64,000 bases of DNA from Bacteroides sp. Lineage in GTDB: Bacteria; Bacteroidota; Bacteroidia; Bacteroidales; Bacteroidaceae. The stretch lies in the NCBI GenBank assembly GCA_017471925.1, contig JAFURM010000026.1:34377-98376 (forward strand). Direction: 5' to 3'. Shown here piece by piece: positions 8,746 through 16,194 of the stretch; within the stretch, counting starts at the first letter, position 1; each line of letters begins with the position of its first letter. Under the pieces are notes generated by a model. It was not told the origin of the DNA. It made no database searches and was given only the letters and a program-made list of their open reading frames with translations. The position numbers were made by a program, and so were the translations under genes.

Positions 8746-10173
8746 TTATCGTTTAAGGATTTGGCGCAACGGCAGGTCGCGCTTCAATATGTAGCCCACA
8801 AAAAGGAGGAGCAACAGGGTGCGCCACGCCATGCGGAGCCAGAAGTGCTCCACCGGCACGCAGAAGGCGGCGGCACAGAGGAGGGCTGCCAGCAGCAGGT
8901 AGCCGGCCAGGCCCTTGAGGTCGTAGCGGATGGGGTACTTCTTCCGCCCCACGACATAGGAGAGCAGCATGGCCACACCATAGCCTGCAAAGCCGGCCCA
9001 GGCACAAGCCATATAGCCGTAATGGGGAATCAGCAGCACGTTCATCAGCACCAGCACCGCACAGCCGGCCAGCGAGAAGTAGGCGCCCCAGCGGGTCTCG
9101 TCAATCAGTTTGTACCAGAAGGAGAGGTTGAAGTAGATGCCCATGAAGATTTCGGCCGCCATGACGATGGGCACCACCTTCAGGCCCGGCCAATAGTTGG
9201 GGGCGATGATGTAGCGCAGGATGTCCAAGTAGAACATCACGGCCAGATAGGCCAGCAGGGTGAAGATGACGAAGAACTTCATGGCGGTGGCATACATCTG
9301 CCGGTTGTCCTTCTCGCGGCTCTTGCCGAAGACAAACGGCTCATAGGCAAAGCGGAAGGCCTGCGTCAGCATGGCCATGACCATGGCAATCTTGCTGGCT
9401 GCGCCATAGATGCCCAGCTGCACGGTGGCTTCGGCCTTGTCGGGATAGACGAAGGGGAAGATAATCTTGTCGGCCACCTGGTTGAGAATGCCGGCCAGGC
9501 CCAGCACCAGCAGGGGCAGGCTGTAGGAGAGCATGCGCCGCAAGAGGGCACGGTCCAGCACATAGCGGAAACCGCACAGCTCGGGCAGCAGGCAGAGCAT
9601 CACTACCGAGGTGCACACCAGGTTGAAGAAGAAGGCGCAACCCACGTCACTGCCGCCCATCAGGACGTAGTAGGTCAGGTTGAGCAGAATGTTCAGGAAG
9701 ATGAAGAGCAGCTTCAGGGCGGCAAACTTCAGGGGGCGTTTCCTGTAGCGCAGGTAGGCGAAGGGAATGCACTGGATGGCATCCATGGCCACCACCACCA
9801 TCATCATGCCCAGATACCAGGGATGCTCGCCGTAGCCCAGGAAACCGGCGATGGGCTGCAGGAACAGCAGGCCCAGCACGAGGAAACTGAGGGAGACACC
9901 GCCCACGCTGAGCAGCGTGGTGCTATAGACACGCACGGGGTCTTCGTCCTCCTTGTTGGCAAAGCGAAAGAAGCCCGTCTCCATGCCAAACGTGAGCAGC
10001 ACCAAGGCCAGCGCCACCCAGGCATAGACATTGGTCACTACGCCATAGCCGCCCGACTGGGCCGACATGGCACTGGTATATATCGGTACAAGCAGGTAGT
10101 TCAGGAACCTGCCCACAATACTGCTCAGTCCATAGATGGCAGTATCCTTTGCTAAACTCTTTAAACTTCCCAT
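8746..10173 (-). CDS. Polysaccharide flippase, Wzx/MATE-like (MOP superfamily)
   Basis: The 475-residue protein is almost entirely hydrophobic, with about 12-14 predicted membrane helices. It begins MGSLKSLAKDTAIYGLSSIVGRFLNYLLVPIYT, the typical N-terminus of oligosaccharide flippases of the MOP/Wzx group, and continues with GYGVVTNVYAWVALALVLLTFGMETGFFRF. It would flip lipid-linked glycans across the inner membrane. It starts 39 nt after ruvB and ends 6 nt before the dpp7 start, so it is likely co-transcribed with both. Its specific substrate is unknown; the glycan cluster 2 kb downstream is a candidate partner but lies in another transcription unit. Confidence 0.88.
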   Translation of the reverse strand: MGSLKSLAKDTAIYGLSSIVGRFLNYLLVPIYTSAMSAQSGGYGVVTNVYAWVALALVLLTFGMETGFFRFANKEDEDPVRVYSTTLLSVGGVSLSFLVLGLLFLQPIAGFLGYGEHPWYLGMMMVVVAMDAIQCIPFAYLRYRKRPLKFAALKLLFIFLNILLNLTYYVLMGGSDVGCAFFFNLVCTSVVMLCLLPELCGFRYVLDRALLRRMLSYSLPLLVLGLAGILNQVADKIIFPFVYPDKAEATVQLGIYGAASKIAMVMAMLTQAFRFAYEPFVFGKSREKDNRQMYATAMKFFVIFTLLAYLAVMFYLDILRYIIAPNYWPGLKVVPIVMAAEIFMGIYFNLSFWYKLIDETRWGAYFSLAGCAVLVLMNVLLIPHYGYMACAWAGFAGYGVAMLLSYVVGRKKYPIRYDLKGLAGYLLLAALLCAAAFCVPVEHFWLRMAWRTLLLLLFVGYILKRDLPLRQILKR

Positions 10174-10212
10174 CTGTCATAAGATTGGATGTGAATAAAT
10201 GGAGCACGATGC

Positions 10213-11247
10213 TCAATCGAAGAGAGTCCGCTGATTGCCGTTATAGAGACTCCGCCCCAGGTGCTTGTAGGCCAGTTCGGTCACTTCTCGTCCGCGTGGC
10301 GTGCGTTTCAGGAAGCCCTCCTTGATGAGGAAAGGCTCATACACCTCCTCCACGGTGCCCGCATCCTCGCCCAGCGCCGTGGCAATGGTGGTGAGTCCCA
10401 CCGGTCCGCCTGCAAACTTGTCGATGATGGTGCAGAGAATCTTGTTGTCTATCTCGTCCAGGCCATACTTGTCGATGTTCAGCGCTTCCAGGGCAAAGTT
10501 GGCAATCTCGGTGTCGATGCTTCCGGTGCCCTTCACCTGGGCAAAGTCGCGCACGCGGCGCAACAGGGCATTGGCGATACGCGGCGTTCCCCGGCTGCGA
10601 CCGGCAATCTCCAGGGAGGCCTTGGCCGAACAGGGCACACCCAGGATGCCCGCCGAGCGCTTGATAATGCCGCTCAGCACGCCCGTGTCATAGTATTCCA
10701 GGTGCATGTTGATGCCGAATCGTGCCCTGAGCGGTGCCGTGAGCAGTCCGCTCCGCGTGGTGGCTCCCACCAGCGTAAAGGGGTTCAGGTCTATCTGTAT
10801 GCTTCTGGCCGAAGGGCCCTTATCTATCATGATGTCAATGCGATAGTCCTCCATGGCCGAGTAGAGGTATTCCTCCACCACGGGACTGAGTCGATGGATT
10901 TCATCGATGAAGAGCACGTCGTTGGGCTCCAGGCTGGTCAGAATGCCCGCCAGGTCGCCCGGCTTGTCCAGCACGGGACCGCTGGTAATCTTGAAGCCCA
11001 CGCCCAGTTCGTTGGCAATGATGTTGCTCAGGGTGGTCTTTCCTAATCCCGGAGGGCCGTGCAGCAACACGTGGTCCAGTGCCTCGCCCCTGAGGCGGGC
11101 CGCCTTCACAAAGATGCGCAGGTTGTCCACCACCTTGTCCTGTCCGCAGAAGTCCTCGAATGCCAACGGGCGGAGCGCGTTCTCAAAGTCTCGCTCCTTT
11201 CCCGAAGCCATCTGCTGGCTGCGTATGTCAAAATCCTCTTGTTCCAT
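10213..11247 (-). CDS. ruvB: Holliday junction branch-migration helicase RuvB
   Basis: The 344-residue product has the RuvB layout: an N-terminal AAA+ domain with Walker [11 protein letters not shown] (about 61-70), Walker [12 protein letters not shown] (around 107-117), sensor 1 GATTRSGLL, and a C-terminal winged helix with [16 protein letters not shown]. It forms hexamers that drive branch migration of RuvA-bound Holliday junctions. The start is ATG 11247 ([11 protein letters not shown]); the longer frame begins with TTG and overlaps the promoter -7 element. It leads the ruvB-flippase-dpp7 run. Confidence 0.95.
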   Translation of the reverse strand: MEQEDFDIRSQQMASGKERDFENALRPLAFEDFCGQDKVVDNLRIFVKAARLRGEALDHVLLHGPPGLGKTTLSNIIANELGVGFKITSGPVLDKPGDLAGILTSLEPNDVLFIDEIHRLSPVVEEYLYSAMEDYRIDIMIDKGPSARSIQIDLNPFTLVGATTRSGLLTAPLRARFGINMHLEYYDTGVLSGIIKRSAGILGVPCSAKASLEIAGRSRGTPRIANALLRRVRDFAQVKGTGSIDTEIANFALEALNIDKYGLDEIDNKILCTIIDKFAGGPVGLTTIATALGEDAGTVEEVYEPFLIKEGFLKRTPRGREVTELAYKHLGRSLYNGNQRTLFD

Positions 11248-11271
11248 TCTTACCGTTTCTTTTATGAAAGG

Positions 11272-11279
11272 CAAAGATA
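11272..11279 (-). promoter_or_regulatory. Promoter -7 element for ruvB
   Basis: TATCTTTG on the minus strand, 25 bases before ATG 11247. A -33 TTTG at the ideal distance is not seen, so the promoter may be weak or regulated. Confidence 0.5.
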
Positions 11280-11293
11280 GTGCATTCTTTTTG

Positions 11294-11333
11294 CAAAATA
11301 AAAAGAAAGCACGCAGAAATAATTCTGCGTGCT
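11294..11333 (-). terminator. Rho-independent terminator of the TolB-like lipoprotein gene
   Basis: AGCACGCAGAA (11308-11318) pairs perfectly with TTCTGCGTGCT (11323-11333) around a 4-nt loop. On the minus strand the stem is followed by a T-rich run (complement of 11294-11307). It lies 36 nt after the lipoprotein stop codon. Confidence 0.8.
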
Positions 11334-11368
11334 CTACATTCAGATAATAGGTTATATGCGGATGGGTA

Positions 11369-12400
11369 TCAATTCAGGTCGAATCGCATCTTCCAGACGT
11401 TGTACCAGCCGTCCTTGTTGGCGCGGTTGGAGAGGAAGAAGACGCTTCTGCCGTCAGCAGACCAGGAGGGACAGCAGTCCTGCTCGGGGTGGTAGGTGAG
11501 CTGCACCAGTCCCGTACCGTCAATCTTCACGGCGAAGATGTCGAGGTTGTGCTTCTTGTTGATGGTGGAGGTGCTGTTGCCCTGACAGAGAATCCACTTA
11601 CCGTTGGGTGATACCATGGGGTTGGTGAAGCCGCGCTTCTTGTCGGAAAGAATCAGCGTCTCCTGGCCCAGAACATAGTTCACCAACCAAATTTCGCTCA
11701 CGCCGCTGCTGGAGTTGCGCACGCAGAGGAAGGTGTCGTTCTTGTCGCCGAGGAGGCAGGGATTGTAGCCGCGGGCACAGGAGGTGAGCGAACCGTTTGT
11801 CAGGTCGAGCGACCAGATGGAGGGGCCGGACTTGTCGGTACGCGTGAAGAAGAGCATCGTGCCGTCCTTGCTTACTACCGGATTGTCATCCATATTGTTG
11901 CTCGTCAGCTGGCGAATCAAGCTGCCCACGTGGGCGTTGGTAGAGGCCACCTGCTCAAATTCGCCATTGGCGATGTCGCTGAAATAGAGGTTGCCGTCAT
12001 TTCCCCAGGAGAAGTCGGAGATGTGTCTGAAGGTGCGTTGCGTGGCGGCACCCTGTGCGGAAGCCTTGCGAATCATGATGTTCTGCTGCTTGTTGATTCG
12101 GCTCATGTAGGCCAGTTCCGTACCGTCGGGAGAGGGATAGAGCAGACGGGAAGTGTGCCAATAGAACTTGGCATCCTTGCAACCACCGGTCGTGGAGGCG
12201 GCAAATGCTGCAGGACGCAACCATGCTCCGGTGGAAGGTCCCAACACCGTGTTGGAAGTCTCGTCCGTAATCTTCATCACATTCAAACCGCTCTCTTCGG
12301 GAGCATACAAGTCCATAAACTGACCACCGCCGCAAGAAGTGAGTACCATGGCCGAAACAGCCATCATGCCAAACAGAATTTTTTTGTTTTTCATAAACAT
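11369..12400 (-). CDS. TolB-like beta-propeller lipoprotein (PD40/WD40-like repeats)
   Basis: A lipoprotein signal is clear: hydrophobic [11 protein letters not shown] followed by lipobox LTSC at about 20-23. The rest of the 343 residues contains repeats such as [50 protein letters not shown] and [16 protein letters not shown], which are PD40 blades as in TolB C-terminal domains. A periplasmic or outer-membrane-anchored scaffolding or binding role is inferred; no enzymatic motif is seen. ATG 12400 and ATG 12394 are both possible starts. A leader of roughly 185 nt with a strong inverted repeat precedes it. Confidence 0.8.
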   Translation of the reverse strand: MFMKNKKILFGMMAVSAMVLTSCGGGQFMDLYAPEESGLNVMKITDETSNTVLGPSTGAWLRPAAFAASTTGGCKDAKFYWHTSRLLYPSPDGTELAYMSRINKQQNIMIRKASAQGAATQRTFRHISDFSWGNDGNLYFSDIANGEFEQVASTNAHVGSLIRQLTSNNMDDNPVVSKDGTMLFFTRTDKSGPSIWSLDLTNGSLTSCARGYNPCLLGDKNDTFLCVRNSSSGVSEIWLVNYVLGQETLILSDKKRGFTNPMVSPNGKWILCQGNSTSTINKKHNLDIFAVKIDGTGLVQLTYHPEQDCCPSWSADGRSVFFLSNRANKDGWYNVWKMRFDLN

Positions 12401-12804
12401 ATTCAGATACGTGACCTATAGAACTCCTCAGATTCGGTCGGTAAAATTAAAAAAAGACGCAGGAGCCTGTGCTTTCGCCCTCTCCCCACTCAACACATGA
12501 CCGGAATCGAAGAAACGGAGCAAACGTCTTTTTTGTTGCTATTCACAGTAAGAACGTCTTAGCCTAATAGGATTAAGATTTTGCAAAGAAAAAGCATTTT
12601 ATGTAAAAAAGCAAACTATTACTTAAAAATTTGAGCCTTGGTATCTGATTTTGAGCCGCCTTGAATCGGAAAGCATTTCCGTAACCCATCGCCCACCCCT
12701 TTGTGAAGTGTGTCTGAAGGGGGAAGGAGGGAGAAAAAGAGGGGAATGGATGGGCGCAGCAAGAGCGCGAGAGAGACGAAGGAAAAGGGAAAGCGGTATG
12801 GCCC
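12401..12804. other. Intergenic region: long leader plus purine-rich tract
   Basis: No gene is supported here. The part next to the lipoprotein gene holds the inverted repeat at 12450-12534. A weak -7-like TTTCTTTG lies on the minus strand near 12585-12595. Positions about 12715-12800 are strongly purine-rich on the plus strand. The CGGAAAGCATTTCCG palindrome is at 12667-12681. The tandem array that follows is listed separately. Confidence 0.5.
12450..12534 (-). promoter_or_regulatory. Structured leader with terminator-like inverted repeat upstream of the lipoprotein gene
   Basis: AAAAAAGACG (12450-12459) is repeated in inverted form as CGTCTTTTTT (12525-12534), enclosing 65 nt that can form smaller stems (for example CAGG/CCTG). 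On the minus strand it ends in a T-run 50 nt before the start codon, as an attenuator or terminator would. I do not recognise a known riboswitch. Confidence 0.4.
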
Positions 12805-12892
12805 GTGGACGAGACACGTGTGGTCCGTGGACGAGACATGTATGGACCACGGACGAGACACGTGCGGACGACGGACGAAACATGTATGGACG
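12805..12892. repeat. 22-bp dyad tandem array, locus 1 (4 units)
   Basis: Four contiguous 22-bp units start at 12805, 12827, 12849 and 12871 with no insertions or deletions; a degraded fifth unit may precede them. Each contains GGAC(G)A(G/A)ACA(C/T)GT(G/A), i.e. arms GGAC and GTCC/GGAC around a near-palindromic ACAYGT core. The array ends 10 bp from the DUF937 gene stop codon. The same unit recurs at 38.6 and 61.6 kb. Confidence 0.85.
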
Positions 12893-12902
12893 AAAGGGGC
12901 TT

Positions 12903-13349
12903 TTACTTGAAGAGTCCGCCCAGCAGGCTGCCGGCAGCACCCTTCAGCGTGTCGCCCAGCGAGGAGCCGCCCAGGGAGGAGAGGATGTCGTCCAGCCCGA
13001 TACCGTCGCCGGAAGAGGACTTCTTGGTGAGTTTGTCAATGACCACGGGAATCAGTTTGGTGACTGCAGAGGTGATGGTCGGCGAAAGGCCCAGCTTGGG
13101 CGCTACATTGGCGGAGAAGAGCTGTCCGGCCAGGGCGGAGACGGGGCTGGCGGAGGCACTCTGTCCGCCGGTGAAAAGGGAAGTAATCTGCCCTATGCCA
13201 CCCTCTTTGGCGGCCGTCTGCTTCAGACTGTCGAAGATGGAGTCGGAGACGCCGCCCATCACTTGTTCTTTCAGGTTCTCGGGAATGGAGAGGTTGCCCG
13301 AAGCTGCTTCGGCCACCTGCTTCTTGATGAAATCTACCAGTTGAGACAT
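12903..13349 (-). CDS. DUF937 family protein (YidB-like)
   Basis: The 148-residue protein is Gly/Ser/Leu-rich with alternating helices: an N-terminal LVDFIKKQVAEAASG, a middle GGIGQITSLFTGG, and a C-terminal segment DDILSSLGGSSLGDTL followed by a LLGGLF tail. This matches DUF937 proteins, small cytosolic proteins of unknown function found in many bacteria. There is no signal peptide. A TATCTTCG element at 13382-13389 on the minus strand is a plausible -7 sequence. The stop codon is followed 10 bp later by the 22-bp tandem array. Confidence 0.75.
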   Translation of the reverse strand: MSQLVDFIKKQVAEAASGNLSIPENLKEQVMGGVSDSIFDSLKQTAAKEGGIGQITSLFTGGQSASASPVSALAGQLFSANVAPKLGLSPTITSAVTKLIPVVIDKLTKKSSSGDGIGLDDILSSLGGSSLGDTLKGAAGSLLGGLFK

Positions 13350-13434
13350 AGTTGTTGATGTTTTTAAGTTTGATTAGGGGGCGAAGATAATAAAAAAGCA
13401 GGTCACACAGATAAAACGAGGCCAAAAAAGTGCA

Positions 13435-14223
13435 TCATCGCCACTGCATCCAGCTCTTGCGCTCGGCCTCGGGAAACTTCTCGATGGCATAGCGCAGCAT
13501 GGTGCGCGGCATGAGGGCGGCATGCTTCTCCAGGAACTGGACGAGGAGGTCCTTGTCCCGCTTGCCCATCTCGCGGAGCATCCAGCCTATGGCCTTCTGC
13601 ATGAGGTCGTGCATCCGGGCGGAGGGAGGAGCATCCCAAGTGTGGCAGCCCGCTTCGGAACATGTAGAAAAAGTGTATAATTTCGGCTCGTCGAGTCTGC
13701 CGAGGAAGTGCTCGGAGAGGGAGAGAATGTCGATGAAATCGCGGTTTCTGATTAATGCCAGGGTGGCGACCACGGCTATGCGCTGTTCCCAAAGCAGGCG
13801 GCTCTGCGCCAGGCTGTAGAGCACGTCGCGCGGCTTGTCCTTCAGGTATTCGCCCACGATGCCCGGTGCCGAGAGGTCCACCAGGTCCCAGTTGTTGATG
13901 CAAAGGGTGTGGGAGAGATAGAGGTCGAACAGCTCCTTACGCCCCTTTTCATCGCTCTTCCGGAAACGCTCCACCAGCATCAGCAAGGCACAGAGGCGGC
14001 ACTCATGCCAGGGGCGTTGCAACAGTCCCAGCATGACCTCCGTAGAGACGTCCCTGTACTGACGGGCCACTCTTCGGGTGTCGGGCACCACCACGCCCAT
14101 GAAGCGGTCGCCCTCGCCATACTCTCCCCTCCCCGTCTTGAAGAATCCGGGCAGGACCTCCCGCTTCACTGGGTCACTGCAAGCCTGCAAGGCCTGCTCA
14201 ATCGTTGCAATCTGCTGTTTCAT
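13435..14223 (-). CDS. DNA alkylation repair protein, AlkD-like, with a small insertion
   Basis: The 262-residue all-helical protein has the HEAT-like layout of AlkD glycosylases: GEGDRFMGVVVPDTRRVAR near 29-47, WHECRLCALLMLVERF, NNWDLVDLSAPGIVG, WEQRIAVVATLALI, and KAIGWMLREMGKRD near the C-terminus. AlkD-type enzymes excise alkylated purines. The start is ATG 14223 (MKQQIATIEQ); the open frame extends to 14322 but without family resemblance. Residues about 181-203 (KLYTFSTCSEAGCHTWDAPP region) are not part of the usual fold and look like an in-frame insertion just before the conserved HDLMQKAIGWMLRE helix. Confidence 0.85.
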   Translation of the reverse strand: MKQQIATIEQALQACSDPVKREVLPGFFKTGRGEYGEGDRFMGVVVPDTRRVARQYRDVSTEVMLGLLQRPWHECRLCALLMLVERFRKSDEKGRKELFDLYLSHTLCINNWDLVDLSAPGIVGEYLKDKPRDVLYSLAQSRLLWEQRIAVVATLALIRNRDFIDILSLSEHFLGRLDEPKLYTFSTCSEAGCHTWDAPPSARMHDLMQKAIGWMLREMGKRDKDLLVQFLEKHAALMPRTMLRYAIEKFPEAERKSWMQWR

Positions 14224-14339
14224 TGTTCTATTCTTTTTTTGATTCTGTCTATCTTCACAGGCCCCAGCAATCCGGCACGAGGCGTGCCCCTGTAGGCCGA
14301 GGGTATCGTCTGGTAGTGCCAACCGCTCGTTTCTTGCCG

Positions 14340-14347
14340 CAAAAATA
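14340..14347 (-). promoter_or_regulatory. Possible -7 element for the AlkD-like gene
   Basis: TATTTTTG on the minus strand about 115 nt before ATG 14223; no convincing -33 element. Its presence in the divergent gap is the only support. Confidence 0.35.
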
Positions 14348-14422
14348 GGGCTTTATTGATATTTATCCATAACCTATCAGCGATTTGTGGTAGGATTTTC
14401 CCGAGAATAAAAAGATATTCCT

Positions 14423-14430
14423 TACTTTTG
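14423..14430 (+). promoter_or_regulatory. Promoter -7 element for the SpmA/SpmB-like gene
   Basis: TACTTTTG matches TAnnTTTG, 28 nt before ATG 14459; only a weak T-rich -33 region is present. Confidence 0.5.
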
Positions 14431-14458
14431 CGGAAAAACAACAAACAACGCGCTTCGC

Positions 14459-15691
14459 ATGGTACTGAACTACATTTGGGTGGCATTCTTCGTGATTGCC
14501 TTTGTCGTGGCTCTCATCCGGCTGCTCTTCATGGGCGACCTGGAAATCTTCACATCGCTGGTCAACGCCACGTTTGACTCCTCCAAGAGTGCATTCGAGA
14601 TTGCTCTCGGACTGACGGGCATTCTCTCCCTGTGGCTCGGCATCATGAAAATCGGCGAACAGAGCGGCATGATCGGTGCCCTGAGCCGCTGGCTGAGTCC
14701 CGTGTTCTGTCGGCTCTTCCCCGACATTCCCCAAGGACATCCGGCCATGGGCTCCATCTTCATGAACCTGTCGGCCAACATGCTGGGACTGGACAACGCC
14801 GCCACTCCCATGGGACTGAAAGCCATGAAGGAACTGCAGGAGTTGAACCCCAAGAAGGACACAGCGACCAATCCGATGATTATGTTCCTGGTTATCAACA
14901 CTTCAGGACTGATATTGATTCCCGTCAGCATCATGGTCTACCGCGCACAGATGGGGGCCGCACAACCTACAGACATCTTCATTCCCACCCTGCTTACGAC
15001 GACGGTCTCCACGCTGGTAGGCATCACTGCAGTGAGCATCAGTCAACGTATCAACTTGATTTGCAGGCCAATACTGATTCTCGTGGGAGTCATTGCCCTG
15101 CTGTTCTCGGGACTAATCTACCTCTCCACACAAATCAGCCGGGAGGCGATGGGCACCTACTCCACCCTGACAGCCAACGTCATCCTCTTTGGCATCATCC
15201 TGCTGTTCATCCTGTGGGGAGTATGGAAGAAGACCAACGTCTATGATGCCTTCATCGAAGGGGCCAAAGAGGGTTTCACCACAGCGGTGAGAATCATTCC
15301 CTATCTGGTGGCTTTTCTCGTTGGAATCGCGGTTTTTCGCGCCTCGGGTGCCATGAACATGCTGGTGGATGGCATTGGATGGTTAGTGGGGATGACCGGA
15401 GCAGACACCGACTTCGTGGGCGCATTGCCTACTGCCCTGATGAAATCGTTGAGCGGAAGCGGAGCCAACGGACTGATGATTGATGCCATGAAGGAATATG
15501 GCGCCGACTCTTTCGTGGGCCGCCTGAGCTGCGTGGCACGCGGAGCATCGGACACCACGTTCTACATCCTGGCCGTTTACTTCGGCAGTGTGGGCATCAG
15601 CAAGACGCGCAACGCTGTGACCTGCGGACTCACGGCCGACCTGGCAGGCATACTGGCTGCCATCTTCTTCGGCTACCTGTTCTTTCACTGA
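14459..15691 (+). CDS. SpmA/SpmB fusion-type nucleoside-recognition membrane protein
   Basis: The 410-residue protein has about 10 membrane segments in two homologous halves. The first half carries GQ-type motifs such as GHPAMGSIFMNLSANMLGLDNAATPMGLKAM, typical of spore maturation protein A; the second half carries GAKEGFTTAVRIIPYLVAFLVG and LPTALMKSLSGSGANGLMIDAM, as in SpmB. Bacteroidetes commonly encode the two as one polypeptide with two Gate/nucleoside-recognition domains. The transported substrate is unknown; sporulation is not implied. It precedes ybeY by 44 nt. Confidence 0.88.
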   Translation: MVLNYIWVAFFVIAFVVALIRLLFMGDLEIFTSLVNATFDSSKSAFEIALGLTGILSLWLGIMKIGEQSGMIGALSRWLSPVFCRLFPDIPQGHPAMGSIFMNLSANMLGLDNAATPMGLKAMKELQELNPKKDTATNPMIMFLVINTSGLILIPVSIMVYRAQMGAAQPTDIFIPTLLTTTVSTLVGITAVSISQRINLICRPILILVGVIALLFSGLIYLSTQISREAMGTYSTLTANVILFGIILLFILWGVWKKTNVYDAFIEGAKEGFTTAVRIIPYLVAFLVGIAVFRASGAMNMLVDGIGWLVGMTGADTDFVGALPTALMKSLSGSGANGLMIDAMKEYGADSFVGRLSCVARGASDTTFYILAVYFGSVGISKTRNAVTCGLTADLAGILAAIFFGYLFFH

Positions 15692-15735
15692 GCAAAAGAA
15701 GCATACATATAGTCTAAAATAAAAACAGAAAGAGT

Positions 15736-16149
15736 ATGATCAGCTATCAGACAGAAGGCGTGCAGATGCCCGCCATCAAAAAACGCGAAACGACAGCGTG
15801 GATCAAGGCCGTAGCGGCAAGTTATGACAAGAAGGTGGGCGAAGTGGCCTACATCTTCTGCTCGGACGAAAAGATACTGGAGGTGAACAAGCAGTATCTG
15901 CAACACGACTATTTCACGGACATCATCACCTTTGACTACAGCGAGGGCAACCGCATCGGCGGAGACATCTTCATCAGCCTGGACACCGTACGCACCAATG
16001 CCGAACAGTTTGCCAACGGCGATTATGAACGCGAACTGAACCGCGTCATCATACACGGCATCCTGCACCTCTGCGGCATCAACGACAAGGCACCCGGCGA
16101 GCGCGAACAGATGGAAGCGGCAGAAAATAGAGCACTCTCCATGCGGTAA
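15736..16149 (+). CDS. ybeY: Endoribonuclease YbeY (rRNA maturation factor)
   Basis: This 137-residue protein carries the diagnostic zinc site HGILHLCGINDKAP, equivalent to the HGxLHLxGyDH motif; the third His is replaced in this reading by IND, as is common in Bacteroidetes members. An upstream DIITFDYSEGNRIGGDIFIS block is also typical. YbeY takes part in 16S rRNA 3'-end processing and ribosome quality control in the cytosol. It lies between the SpmA/SpmB-like gene and mnmG. Confidence 0.92.
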   Translation: MISYQTEGVQMPAIKKRETTAWIKAVAASYDKKVGEVAYIFCSDEKILEVNKQYLQHDYFTDIITFDYSEGNRIGGDIFISLDTVRTNAEQFANGDYERELNRVIIHGILHLCGINDKAPGEREQMEAAENRALSMR

Positions 16150-16162
16150 AACAACTTTTTCT

Positions 16163-16170
16163 TACCTTTG
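16163..16170 (+). promoter_or_regulatory. Promoter -7 element for mnmG
   Basis: TACCTTTG, 24 nt before ATG 16195. Its position over the first codon of the longer TTG-starting frame supports the ATG start. Confidence 0.5.
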
Positions 16171-16194
16171 CACCGTTATAAAACGAATGTAAAG

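Noticed and set aside
6565-10155. Plus-strand open frame of 1196 codons
   Set aside because: It lies antisense to the dpp7 and flippase genes, is extremely rich in His, Gly, Val and Gln, and matches no family; it arises from GC-rich codon bias on the other strand.
12440-12600. Known riboswitch upstream of the TolB-like gene
   Set aside because: I compared it with cobalamin, TPP, FMN, SAM and c-di-GMP consensus cores from memory and none fits.
12805-12892. CRISPR array
   Set aside because: Units are contiguous 22-mers without unique spacers; no cas genes nearby.
12619-13358. Several frames through the 22-bp array reading as repetitive peptides (CVWSVDETCMDHG-like)
   Set aside because: All six frames are open only because the repeat unit lacks stops; the 22-bp period does not preserve frame, and no start or family supports a protein.
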